A stretch of DNA of 58,275 nucleotides from assembly GCA_002633005.1 (NCBI GenBank), contig NMRA01000557.1:19679-77953 (forward strand). Reading direction: 5' to 3'. Made by a program: the position numbers and the translations under genes. The DNA comes from Phoronis australis. Its lineage: Eukaryota; Phoronida; Phoronidae. Shown in pieces: positions 22,930 through 33,906 of the stretch. A model generated the notes under the pieces. That model saw only the letters and a program-made list of their open reading frames with translations, was not told where the DNA came from and made no database searches. The first letter of the stretch is position 1. Each line of letters begins with the position of its first letter.

Positions 22930-23430
22930 CTCCTGAAGATAGGAACCTTCAGCCCACAACTCAAAAGGCTCACTTCGCAGAAAAAATACTACTCCAAAAC
23001 AAAACCTTAATCCGATATCCTACTACTCCGAAAACACAACTGCTCCAAAGAAACCCCCGCCTCCTCTAAATATTAAGACATTTGTCTCATGTTATAACAT
23101 TAATATGAAATCTGTTGGTCAAGCGAACGTCAAAAACGATACGACGGTAACTACAAAGAAAGTAGAAACGGCTAAAACAAATCATTGGATTTCATTGTCC
23201 AAATTTTGTTTTTTGTATGGGCATTTTGATACTAAGTAACAAGTTAATAACCCTTTTTTGAAATTGGGAGAAAATTTATGAAGGTAGACAATAAAATTAA
23301 AAAATTCTAAAGCAGTTCGTAGTAATGTTTTTTCGGAGTAATGGGGTGTTCGCAGTAGTTGGTTTTCGGAGTAGGGGGCCTTCAGAGTATCGTTTTTTCC
23401 GAGTAGTGGGTCTTCGGAAAAGTAAACCTG
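22930..23430. repeat. Foldback with minisatellite-like arms (CTACTCCGAAAAC)
   Basis: The right arm (about 23310-23430) read on the minus strand is a run of degenerate 16-22-nt units such as TACTCCGAAAACC and TACTCCGAAAAAAC. The left arm (about 22930-23050) carries the same units on the plus strand. The ~250-bp centre is not repeated. The minus ORF at 23182-23442 is only the repeat read through. Confidence 0.6.
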
Positions 23431-23502
23431 TTGCCGGTTCAATCTACTGAGCGAGTCAAACGGGCATATTCAAAATTCAAACTTTTATTCCAGAATCGCA
23501 AA

Positions 23503-23655
23503 CATGGGCAGCGCACCATAGGGGGTTGGTGGGAGGGGGGTTATAGCCCCCACTTGTTTTCAGTGCTGCGCCGCTTTGGTCTATGGGCGGTGCACCACAG
23601 AGGGGCTGGGGGGTCTATAGCCCCCTTTTTTTCAAGTCAGCTGCGCCATCCGTGG
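23503..23655. mobile_element. G/C-run MITE family, copy 1
   Basis: It starts CATGGGCAGCGCACCATAGG and carries two successive units with GGGGGTTATAGCCCCC-type palindromic cores. It is closely related to 25620-25765 in inverted orientation. The boundaries at the right are approximate. Confidence 0.6.
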
Positions 23656-23659
23656 CAGA

Positions 23660-25610
23660 GTGGAATTTTCCGTTCAAAACGCCAGCCCACGGACCTGTTT
23701 ACTACCTGCTGATTTACCCACGACTACCTGCAAGTTAAAATCTTGAGCACGATTTTAGCAAATCTCTGATGCCGGTAGACTTCCAGCTCTCCCAGGCATA
23801 AATTGTATAGTTCGGGATTGCATTTTTTGTGAGGTCGACATATGCGTGGTGTAGAGGATAGCATTTCGCAGCTTATGCAACAAGTGACAGCACTTATGCA
23901 ACTATACTCTATTGTGTGCACAGTGTCACGTGTCGCGACCCAGACATTAACCTAGCATTGTCGTCAGTCATACATGTCATTTGGCCCAAAGGTAGCGTTG
24001 TGGATAGGGATTGTTATCTAAAGTGGACCAAGTCAGTAGAAGAATTGAATTCTGAGCTAGAATCGTCAGGTTTGTTTTGCTTTTCTCTAATTTAATGCTT
24101 TGTTTGTTATTTTTGTGCGGACACAAACATGAAGTTATTTAAATAAAATTTCGTTTACATTTTCATCTGAAGAACTTTTGGCCGCCGTGATAATGCAGTG
24201 ACGTAAATGGAAACGCATTTTTTACATGATTGGCGAAGAGCCTTTTTAGCTCAAGCAAACCTGCGTATAAGGGTTTTCAAACAAACGGAAATGACAAATG
24301 GCTACTGTCTATTATCCAAATCTAAAACGGAGAGGTCTTATGTTGGTTGCGATGGAGGATTTAAGACAGAATTTAAACTTCAAAATCATTTCTTCACAAA
24401 TATGAAAGATTGTGAAACCTTTGTTTTATAATTGCTGAGTTAAAACGAATTTTCTGAAATTCTTGTAACTGGATGCTGGTCCAAGTATCGGCATGTGGAG
24501 AATATAGACAAGGTGTCAGTGTTTTTTAATTTCGACATTTAAAGTGCTAATGGCAAACCATTCACAGTTGAGAGTTCAGTCAGCGAATATGATCGGTTGG
24601 GAAAATATTGAAACTATGTACTTGTAAACGACCCGCGAAGTCTATTGGTATTGAGTCTTTATTAACGCTGCGTTGGCCAGAACAAAGAGGTATCTGTTAA
24701 AAACGGCTTCCAAGGGTCATTGATCAACATGAACACGATACAGACGGTGTGAACAAGAACTTTTTTGAATGAGCCTGTGACTTTCCGATCCCACTAATGA
24801 CGTACTGAGGAATGTAACTTTTCTAAGTTTCTAGCCGGGAACAGTACAAAGCGACGAGTGCCCTGGGATTCCATTGTTTTCTTCTTGTGACGTACATGTT
24901 CACTTCGATCAAGCGACACGTTTCCAGGGCATTTCAAAATTTGATGATTATACCCAATAAGATTTAATTATTGATAACAATCCAATCCGATGTTTATTGA
25001 ATAATGAATTTATTGACGTCATATTGACTACCGAGTAGACTAGTCCACGGATCCACCGACCACAGTGCAGCCAACAAGCGGCAAGGTGGGGGGGGCAACC
25101 ATTCAGAACCATGTTTACTCTAATAAATCACATTAGGGATGGCAATTAACTGAGTTAAGTATGACACCAGAGAGTTTGGTGATTTTGGAGATACCAAGGT
25201 AGTGTTCTGAGGGTGGGCAAAATAAGTCATTATTTTAATCGGAATGAGCCAATTTTTACTACAGTTTGTACTGCAGTTTGCTTCAAATCGAATCTTTTTC
25301 TGAATAATTTTGATATCACGTGATAGGTTCTTGACCAATGTAAGCAAAAAGTTAGATGGTAACACTGGAACTGTTTCAGTGGAGGTACATTTCATACATG
25401 TAAAAAACCATCATTAAGTTACACCCTAAGATCTAAACTGCCCGCATGAGAAAACTAAAAATAATAACACGAGCATGTAGGTTTGCAAATTTATCTGGCC
25501 CTGCCAGTCGCATCAAATGAAGTATTTTTTACAAATGACCGAGAGAAACAAATATGAAAACTCTTGGGAAATGCACAAGGAAAATAACGAGAAATTTAAG
25601 AACATTGAGG
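23660..25610. other. No gene recognised
   Basis: Short ORFs only. The 74-codon plus ORF at 24207 and the 91-codon minus ORF at 25120 show no domain. Confidence 0.4.
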
Positions 25611-25619
25611 GAGGTGATG

Positions 25620-25765
25620 CATGGGCGGCGCAGCACTGAAAAAAGTGGGGGCTAAAGCCCCCTCCCCCCAGCCCCCCTGTGGTGCACCGCTTATAGACCA
25701 TGGGCGTGGTAACATTGAAAAAAGTGGGGCTATATCCCCCAGCCCCCTATGGTGTGCCGCCCATG
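25620..25765. mobile_element. G/C-run MITE family, copy 2
   Basis: The ends CATGGGCGGC and GCCGCCCATG form an inverted repeat. The inside holds two related units, each with CACTGAAAAAAGTGGGG or similar and a C-run. The flanks TGATG and TGATA may be a decayed 5-bp target duplication. A further fragment begins at 47039 (CATGGGCGGCGCAACACTG). Confidence 0.65.
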
Positions 25766-25838
25766 TGATATGAAGGAGGTGGAAGGTGTCCTCTTGAGAA
25801 GTAGTCCGTCTGCCTCGGAGGCAGGTGTGCAGCAGGAG

Positions 25839-26545
25839 AGCTACAATAGTTCCCATTGTTTTCTATACGAATGTCCTCCCGTGTATTTTAAACGGGCGGT
25901 TGGCCAAATCCGGCCTTCGATTGGGAGTTTCACCTCTTCAAAAATACATTTTACACTTAAGACTACCACTTAAAAAAGCGCTTACTTTCTTCAGTGATCC
26001 TTTCTATCTCTATACATATCTTTTGTGAAGCTTAGTCGGTTACGAGAATTAAGACGACTTTGGCGAAGAACTTCACCTCCACTTTTTTGGTCACCGTTAA
26101 CTTTTTCACCATGCGTGCGATAACCACAAAGTATTGCAACTGAGTGACCTGAGTTAGGCAAAGGCTAGCGCGAGACTGAGCGAAGCGCGTGACGCTGGCG
26201 CATGACACTTGCAAAATAGCATGGGAAGGTATCAGGCGAAATTTGTAAGATTTGTATCTCTTGGACTTTTTATTCGTCAACAGGCGTGATTTCGCGTAAC
26301 TTCCTTAAAATGGCACCCGACAAGAGAAATTCAAACAAACCGCGACAGATTTTCATCGATTTGTTCAAATTATCTTGACTGAATCGTCTCTTGACTTATG
26401 GTATAATTGTGTTGATCACAACTCCACGTGCATATTTGCATGTTTCATTTGATTTTATTTTCTGTATTTTGAAATTCGTAGCTTTTTGTGGGGATGTGCT
26501 ATCGCCCCTGAATGCTTGCGGCATCCAGGGCGATGTAATTGCCTA
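25839..26545 (+). mobile_element. 8-bp-TSD element family, copy 1 (707 bp)
   Basis: Flanked by AGCAGGAG at 25831-25838 and again at 26546-26553. It aligns along most of its length with copies at 47594-48112 and, in reverse, 52999-54052. The shared right end is ATTGCCTA. An 8-bp duplication is typical of hAT-type cut-and-paste insertion, but the terminal inverted repeats are weak and no transposase is present, so it is a non-autonomous element. The ORFs inside are not genes. Confidence 0.75.
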
Positions 26546-26553
26546 AGCAGGAG

Positions 26554-27284
26554 CTAGATAATCTAGTAGATTCACCAAACGGAATCATCGATACAACCCT
26601 CGCCATACACTGGCGTCGCCAAAGACACTGAATATATCCACTGCACATACATGTACATGTAGGATGGGAGATCCGACAGAGGTCTGGAAAACGATAGAAG
26701 GCGGGTAAAACCAAGGCTGAACGTCCTGCTTCGTGTGAGGTCAGGTAAGGATCACCCATCTCCAGGGTCTGACCCTGAGGAATATTTTAAGAGCACGTCA
26801 TTCATGCATACCTACTTTTAGTGACCCACTGTGATTGCTTAAAACTTGGGCCTTATTGCTTAATTATATCTCATTTCAAATGTCTTGAAGTATATACAGA
26901 CAGTTACAAATCGACTACATTACTGTAGAGGGGAACAGCTGATCAAAATGAATGTCAAACCAACATTGTTAGCAATATCCTGTCTGTGAAAAATTTTGTT
27001 TGGTTAAGATCATCAATTTTGTTACGCCTGTAGGACTGCAACATGCAGTTGAAATAACAACTTTTGTGAGGGGCTATCGTTCGGTTGTGGTCCACAAATC
27101 TCCCGTTTCGGTTCCGATAACGATAAACGCCACTTAATGACCAGTATGTTCACTAAACCGAAATTATGTTCCACTGGCATACAAAAAAGGTAGTCATCAT
27201 AGCTTTTCTTAATAACTACCAAATGTGTTTACACATTTTACATAACTTCTGCCTATTACCTGCTTTTAAAGACAAGACAGTAAG
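26554..27284. other. No gene recognised
   Basis: Short ORFs without domains. It includes an ACATGTACATGTA stretch near 26647. Confidence 0.4.
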
Positions 27285-28125
27285 TCTGTTTATTGGCGTC
27301 CACCCCTCTATCAATCAAACTGTTCTAAGGATGATTGTGAAAATTGGCGTATATGTTCCTAATATGGAAGGGTTGGTTGACGATGATTTTCCGACGATTC
27401 GACCACTGTGGCACCTCCTAGTGGCAGTTTTGTGTTTTTGCGCCCGTTTCTGTATCTCCTGAACCGTTTGCAGGATATTTACGAAAGTTAGCAAGTTTAT
27501 TTATATGATGTTGACAACAGTTGACGACGACTTTCGCACGCATCTGACTGCCAGTGTGCCCCCTGGTGTCAATTTTATTTTTTTACATTTACCTATGTAT
27601 ATTCAAATTTAGAATATAGTCACCTATTGGTGAGGTGATGCTATCCTGCCGTTTTCGGATGGATTCGAGGTATTCTGCGCCATCTAGTGACCATTTTTAC
27701 GGTTTTCGAGTCTGTTTTTGGCGTCCACCTGTCTATCAACCAAACCATTCTAAGGGTGATTTTGTAAATTGGCGTATACCGTATGTTCTCATTGTGATGA
27801 GGACGGTTGACGATGGCTTCGAATATTGTTGCGCTTCCTAGTGGAAGTTTCGATATGCGCACATGGCTGTATCTCCTTAACCCGCTGCAGGATCTTTATT
27901 AAAATTAGTAAGTGTATTTATATGAAACTAACAATAGACGACGACAACTTTCAGGCGGACGCTGTGCTCACTTGAGGCAATTTCACTGTTTCCATTGTTT
28001 CTTTTAACTTCCTTGACAAATTTTTATGAAATTTGGTTATAAGCTTTCCATTAAAGAAGCGATGGCATGAGTCGTTTTCAGATGGATTGGAGTTTTGCAC
28101 CATCTAGTGACAATTTTTACGATAC
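27285..28125 (+). repeat. ~420-bp tandem repeat, about two units
   Basis: 'GGCGTCCACC' at 27295 and 27720, 'TGTATCTCCT' at 27451 and 27868, and 'GATGGATT' at 27659 and 28081 show an offset of 417-425 bases. The units have diverged. Single pieces occur at 672-860 and 3896-4065. The array abuts the 3' side of the LINE, so it could be part of that element's tail or a separate family. Confidence 0.7.
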
Positions 28126-28463
28126 AAATAAGTAACTCTAGAAACGCACGGTTTGCGTTGCTTTTGTTCAGGTTTAAAATTCGTCGTCCATTTGTAAGAC
28201 CAGTCATAGTGTTTGTTTAGGTCATTTTCATTGTAAGGAGTCGTAGGGAATGGGTAGAAAATTGCAGTGTCATCAGCATATAAGAATGTTTTAGAGTCCA
28301 TTGTGTTTGGAAGATCACTGACGTACAGTAGAAAGAGTAAGGGACCTTAGCTACAGTAGTACGCTACCCTGTAGTACTCCAGCATTTGCGATATCTGGCG
28401 TTGATGAGGGTGATAAGACACCCTCAATTCGAATCTTGTAAGTTCGACATTTCAGGCATGATT
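28104..28463 (-). pseudogene. LINE reverse transcriptase fragment with YADD motif
   Basis: Downstream of the 317-codon stretch and after frameshifts, the minus strand reads GVLQGSVL, then GPLLFLLYVSDLPNT and KTFLYADDTAIFYPF. YADD is the reverse transcriptase active-site box. The reading frame is lost about 50 residues later, close to the junction with the tandem repeat. Confidence 0.85.
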
Positions 28464-29417
28464 TTAAAAGAAGAGAGTGCCTGAAAAGCCGTAAGAATGT
28501 AATTTATGTAGAAGTAGATCATGGGAAACGACACCAAAAGCTGACGCAATGTCTAAAAGTACGGATCTCCTTTGCTCAAACTGGAGGTGGATTTTGTGTA
28601 CAATTTTTGTAAGTTGGGACACAGTGCTGATATTCAAATGTGCGACGATATGTGAGGTGGTCAAATATGAGTTGAGAAATGATTTTTTTTCTAAAATGTT
28701 CGATGAGGTGTTAAGTAGAGTTATGGGACAATAGTTCGCAATGTCTGTTTTGGAGTTCTTTTTGTGTATTGGTATCATAACACCAAGTTTCCAGTTCAAA
28801 GGAAATGTTCCAGATTGTAGTATTTTGTTGTATAATGTTGTCAGAGGAACTGTAAGCTCTTTTGATATTATCTTGATCATTTTATTAGTTATTAGATTGG
28901 TACAATCGTTTTTGTTTTCGTCGATGTTTTCTAGTAGTTTTCGGATTTCAGATGGTTGGGCTTCTATGTCAGAGAGGTGTTCTAATGTTCTGTTTGGGAA
29001 TTCGGGAAAGTTTGCTGTTGGTGCAATGTGACTCTTGGCGGTGAAGTACTTGGCGGTGAAGTATTCTAGAAATAATTTACTTTTTTCAGCTTTAGATGAC
29101 GCCTGAGTGTTAGATTCTTTTGAGTGGATGGTGGGGTATGACGATTGTTTTGCCGGTATTCGAATTTTGGTTACTATATCCCAATATTCCTTAGAATTTT
29201 TGGAGACATTTTTGATGTTGGAGTTAATTTTCATCTTAAAATCTTGTTTTGTCTTTTTAATTAGTTCTTCCACACTCTTGGACTGTTCTTTGTAGCACTT
29301 AAACGTGCATGGGTTATTTGATTTTCTGAACAATCTGTACAGTTCATTTCTTTTATTTATTTCAGACTTAATTTTATTGTTAAACCACGATTTGTTCCTG
29401 TTTTTTATTGTTTTCAT
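28464..29417 (-). pseudogene. LINE reverse transcriptase fragment, N-terminal and palm
   Basis: A 317-codon open stretch. It has a Lys/Asn-rich linker, then WKLGVMIPIHKKNSKTDIAN followed by YCPITLLNTSSNILEK (the 'YRPISLL' motif with Arg to Cys), and LLDIASAFGVVSHDLLLHKL, in which the usual 'D.SKAFD' catalytic aspartate region has decayed (second Asp replaced by Gly). It stops after SYGFSGTLFF at a frameshift. Not functional. Confidence 0.85.
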
Positions 29418-29589
29418 GGTTTATGGGATATTATTATCTAGTATATTGTAGAGTGACTGTGTGAATGTTGAGACTGTGTCATTTATCTCACATTTGTTAA
29501 GTATTCCAGTCCAGTTAAATGTGGTTACGTATGTCGGTGCGCAGTTTGTCCACGTTAATGAGGTTGTAATTCTAGATCTTTTGATGTCT

Positions 29590-30220
29590 GGTGCGCAGTT
29601 GAGTGTGAATGTTGTTTTCTATAGCGTGGTGGTCTGAGTTACCAATGGAAGGTCTAACAGAAGTGGATTAAATTAATCCAAGATTGTTTGTAATACATAA
29701 ATCAAGACAAGAATGTGAATACTCTGTTCAACGTGTCGGTTCGTTTATTAGTTGCACACAGTCATGTTGAGAGGAGAATACCGAATAATTCGAGACTGGC
29801 TTGGTTGTCACTGTCGTCTGAGTTTCAAGTACTGTTCCTTGCGTTGAAAACCCCGTTGATAACAATTGTTTTATTAGTTTGTGAGAGTTCTTGCAATTGT
29901 TCTGAAAAGGTCTTGAAATATGCTTTCCTTTCACGGGACGTCTGTGAGGGTGAGCGATAGAAAAAAAACATAATATACCTTCGTGTGGTTGACATAAAGT
30001 TCAGTTATTGATTGATTGTATAATTTTATTATCAATTGTTTTGTAATTTAAGGAATTGTGGATAAACAAAATCAACCACCTCCCGGCATTAGTGTGGTAG
30101 GCAATGTTGTATTCTAGAATAATAAATGCACTGAGGATGTCTTCGGACAGTGTTCCGGATTCACATATGGCTATGACCATGTAATTGTTGTCTATAATAA
30201 ATTGCTTGAGAAGATTAATC
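29590..30220 (-). pseudogene. LINE endonuclease domain fragments
   Basis: Fragments of an exonuclease/endonuclease/phosphatase-fold domain are spread over three frames: CESGTLSEDI, the YRSPSQ segment, INGVFNARN (normally 'GDFNA'; here Asp is Val), LINEPTR and SDHHAI. The order is correct for LINE ORF2. The frameshifts show it is dead. Confidence 0.75.
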
Positions 30221-30330
30221 GTCTTGATACTGTTGATGTGAATAAGACCTTGAAGCTGGCTAAACCCTGAGTGTCTGGTCCTGGATTGACCAATGTGTCG
30301 CCAGCAGTCAAAAGGCTCTGCTCAATGATA

Positions 30331-33300
30331 ACTCAGATATGTGTTCTTCATCATGTTGCAAACATTACGTAAGTGCGCAGTTCGGGACCGTTTTCGTAGC
30401 ATAAAAGTGAGGTCGAGCGTAATGGGCGAAAAGCAGTGATTTTTTGTTTTCCAGACACCCGTTCAATTGTAATTATTATCTGTGTAGTTAAAAACTGATA
30501 AATTAATACAGTTTCTACTTAACGGGCTTATCTAAAAACACAAAAAGATATATAAAGGTGTGTGAATAGACTAAAAGTATTGAAGTAAGCAATGAACACT
30601 AGGGTAGGCATGAAAATCCCCACTACGCTAATTTAATTACATTAAGTGAGGATGAGTCTTGCAAATAGGAAACTGATGAATGAGTAACATTAAAAAGTGA
30701 AGTCGATAGGCGTACTACGGATGTGAGATTAATTCAAATAGATGAAAGTCAACGGAGTAGACAATTTGTACATGAGAAGAACATGAATAGTGTACTTTGG
30801 GATGATACAATATGGAATACAAAAACACATATTACATAAGTGAGTATGGAAAAGTTCAAAACCAGCAAGAAGGTACGCTGAATCGTTGAAAAAATTCCTT
30901 CTGGACGAGTTAGTGAGAGGGCTAGAGAGAGGCCGAAAAGTCTACCCCAGAAGATGTGTCAAAGAGAATTTGTAACTTGAAGAACGAGTCGGGAAAAATA
31001 TTTGCCAAAGATCGCTGGCTTTTACCACAACAGGTTCAAAGTAATTTTTTGAGATAGGCCACTCTCAGCAAATGTGGAAAACGGGGACAGTTGGATGTAG
31101 GAAATAGGACAGAGGAAGTAGAGAATGCATTGAAGAGGGACAATCTACGCTTTAAGATCATCAAGGATGTAGCATTGTAAAAATTCAAAGAGAGGAAACA
31201 GTACAGTGGCTGGACCTGTACATACTCTGAATGATCTGCTAAATCCACTGGTGGCATTAATATGTCAGCACAGCTGTGTAGGAATATAAATGTAGGCATG
31301 TGTGTTGTTGCAAGCTTTGTTGAAACGAAAACATCACTAATCTAAATTTACATGGAGTAAATATTTGTCCAGCCACGGATCATGATCCTGGGCCAGTGTA
31401 TTGAGTTGGTACAGCCACTTGGTAATTGAACGTACTCCTTTTTGTTTAGCCTCTGGGTTTTTTGGTCTCCCAGTGTGGCCATTACATTTAGAAGTTTGTT
31501 TCGTGATTTCTGACCACTGTAGTGTTTCTTTTCCTTGAAATTGTGTAATTGATCTGAATTGATGTTTCCGCGTTTTAATTACCATTATACATTTTTGTTT
31601 GTAAATGAGTATATATTTCTGCCATTTGATTCCCTCTTACACTTTGGCTGGTTCTGTTCACGTACCTTTCTGCCTGGGTTGCGATAAACCCACAGTCTGT
31701 CCAGGAGGTTAACTTTTGATTGAGACCATAAACTTTTCTCGATTTGTTCCTTATCCAGATGGGAGGTGATTTCTGGAATTGCAGCGAATTGAGTTTGCTA
31801 TTCTTTGAGACCATGTTGTGGGCATAAAATTGCTCACTATTTGACAAGCCATGATCTTATAGAGCCTGGTCTCTAGCAATTGCATACATGTGTATTTCCT
31901 GTTCTTTCGAAATTTTGAAATTGCTCAAAAGTGATCATGGTCTAATACGTGGCCTATTTCATGACGGTAAGTTGTCTCAATCAAAAGTTGGTGGATGTGA
32001 TTGTAGGCGGGATTATGTCCACTATAAATGATTTTTTGCAGTACTGGAAAGTGTTGACACATTAGCTCTGGTTACTCCTTGGTTTTTGGTGAATTGGTCA
32101 TTTTATGGTTCCTATGAGTAATTTCATAACTGATCTAGTATGCAAATACAAGTGTAATCGCACGGCATTCGTTATGCAAGCCATGTTGCAAAGGTATTTT
32201 TTGCATGACCACTTCAATGCAAAAATCCTGTCTAATTGGAACCGACAAGCCAATTTTTCACATTATGGTGGTTATTTATTGATAAAAACATCGATGTAGT
32301 ACACATTCTCCGTAAAAACATCAACCTGAAGTTTGTAAAGAAGAAATTTACATTGTTGCCAGCAACATTGCAAAATCCCCGGACTTTATGGGTTTTGTGA
32401 GGTTGACTCTGTCCTGTATCAATTGGGTTGTTGAAAAGGTCTAGAAGGCGTTTATTGATTAGAGTCATAACAGTTACAGTTATCTTTGTATTGCATTATG
32501 AAAATATATTTTGTAGTATACTAGCCTCTGGTTGGTGTTTTATAATTTTTCACATGAATTTTTTCTTCTTAGATGAGTTGTCTGTGAGTTAGTCAACTTT
32601 CAAATAAGATAAAGAATAAAATGGTTGAGCAATGTTTTATTTTTGATGTCTATAATCTTCCAGTGGGTGATTACTTTTGAAAACCCATTGAAGAATTTGA
32701 TCTTTACTCTTCATTTAAAGAAGAATAAATCCATAAACCTGCATTGTCGAGAAATTTTACTCAAACTACACATTACAAAGTCGGAGATTAGAATCTTTAT
32801 ACAACGCAATATGAAACCGTACCATGAGCAATATAATACAATACAATACATGGACATAAAGATATGGTTTTTAGGTTACAAAGAAAGGATTCGTGTGCGT
32901 GTTAACAGTTACTGCGGTGCGTAATAAGTGTTTGTGTATACTTCGGGATTCTCCTTCTGTGGTTACCCACGGGAAACCTGGTCGCACACAGAGATCCATA
33001 GATTAACGTGTTCATTGTTCCCGTTGTTATAACGACAAGTATTTATCGGTATGATGTACGGCCAAGGAACTGTATCCATTTGACTTGTGCTTATCCAACC
33101 ATGACGCAACAAAGGAAAACAGAGATACGACAGATGGGCGATAACCATTCGAGGAGTTGCCATGGACTGCGGTGGAAAACAAAACATTGCTATGGTCTTT
33201 CCTTTAAGTCCTATGAAAAACTGTGGTTGTGCCACTCAATTTGTTATTCATTTGATATTGCAGTGCATTACATGAAGATTTGATCAACAAAAATTTTGAT

Positions 33301-33359
33301 TTGAAGATGTGTGAAGAAATAACCAATAGGAAATTACAGGCAAGGCATAACAACTATCA
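30331..33359. other. No gene recognised; two unassigned minus ORFs
   Basis: Minus ORFs at 31575-31847 and 31337-31585 overlap by a few bases and have a Lys/Asn/Gln-rich, coding-like look, but no domain is recognisable. They could be remnants of a mobile element or chance. The rest is AT-rich with short ORFs. Confidence 0.3.
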
Positions 33360-33906
33360 AATCAAAACAACCTACAGTACAGTTGTCGAGTTCATGTCTA
33401 ACCCTGTTCACTTGGGAGGACGTAATCGACTTTTTACAAAAATGGAGCCATGTATGGTATCTAGGAGTATAATAGTTTTAGATGGTATGTAGTGAAACAT
33501 CCAAAACAATCAGGATAGCGGGGAGGGAATATGCGCAGATTTGCAAAAATTGAGCACTTTGTGACAAGTTTTTGCAATTTGGTACGCTGTTAGGTATAAG
33601 CAAAGGAAATTCAAAAAACACCGCAAACAGTGTGCTCGCCCCCTGGTGGTCGTTACGCGCAAAATCCAATATGGCCGCCTCCGAAAACGGAAATTGGCAT
33701 ATGTCGACTACAACTACCACTAGAACAAATTCTAATATCATCTTTCCAATNAATCAAAACAACCTACAGTACAGTTGTCGAGTTCATGTCTAACCCTGTT
33801 CACTTGGGAGGACGTAATCGACTTTTTACAAAAATGGAGCCATGTATGGTATCTAGGAGTATAATAGTTTTAGATGGTATGTAGTGAAACATCCAAAACA
33901 ATCAGG
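33360..33906 (+). repeat. 155-bp perfect direct duplication at an N
   Basis: 33360-33514 is repeated without any visible difference at 33752-33906. The second copy starts immediately after the single N at 33751. Such a pattern is typical of unmerged contig ends or a mis-joined haplotype, though a recent tandem duplication is possible. ORFs here are therefore duplicated too. Confidence 0.9.

Larger units (their letters stand above)
28130..30330 (-). mobile_element. Non-LTR retrotransposon (LINE), degenerate, endonuclease plus reverse transcriptase
   Basis: Read on the minus strand, it begins near 30314 with LLTAGDTLVNPGP, a 2A-like or leader motif. An APE-type endonuclease follows, seen in fragments: 'AICESGTLSEDI' (about 30160), 'FYRSPSQTSRE' and 'TIVINGVFNARN' (about 29960-29840), 'CVQLINEPTR', 'SCLDLCITNN' and 'GNSDHHAI' (about 29635). 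The reverse transcriptase runs from 29417 to about 28150. Several frameshifts and stops break it. The clade is CR1/L2- or Jockey-like by motif style; I cannot settle it. It ends abruptly against the tandem repeat. Confidence 0.88.

Noticed and set aside
23182-23442. 86-codon minus ORF with a repeating Tyr-Ser-Glu pattern
   Set aside because: It is a read-through of the TACTCCGAAAAC minisatellite arm.
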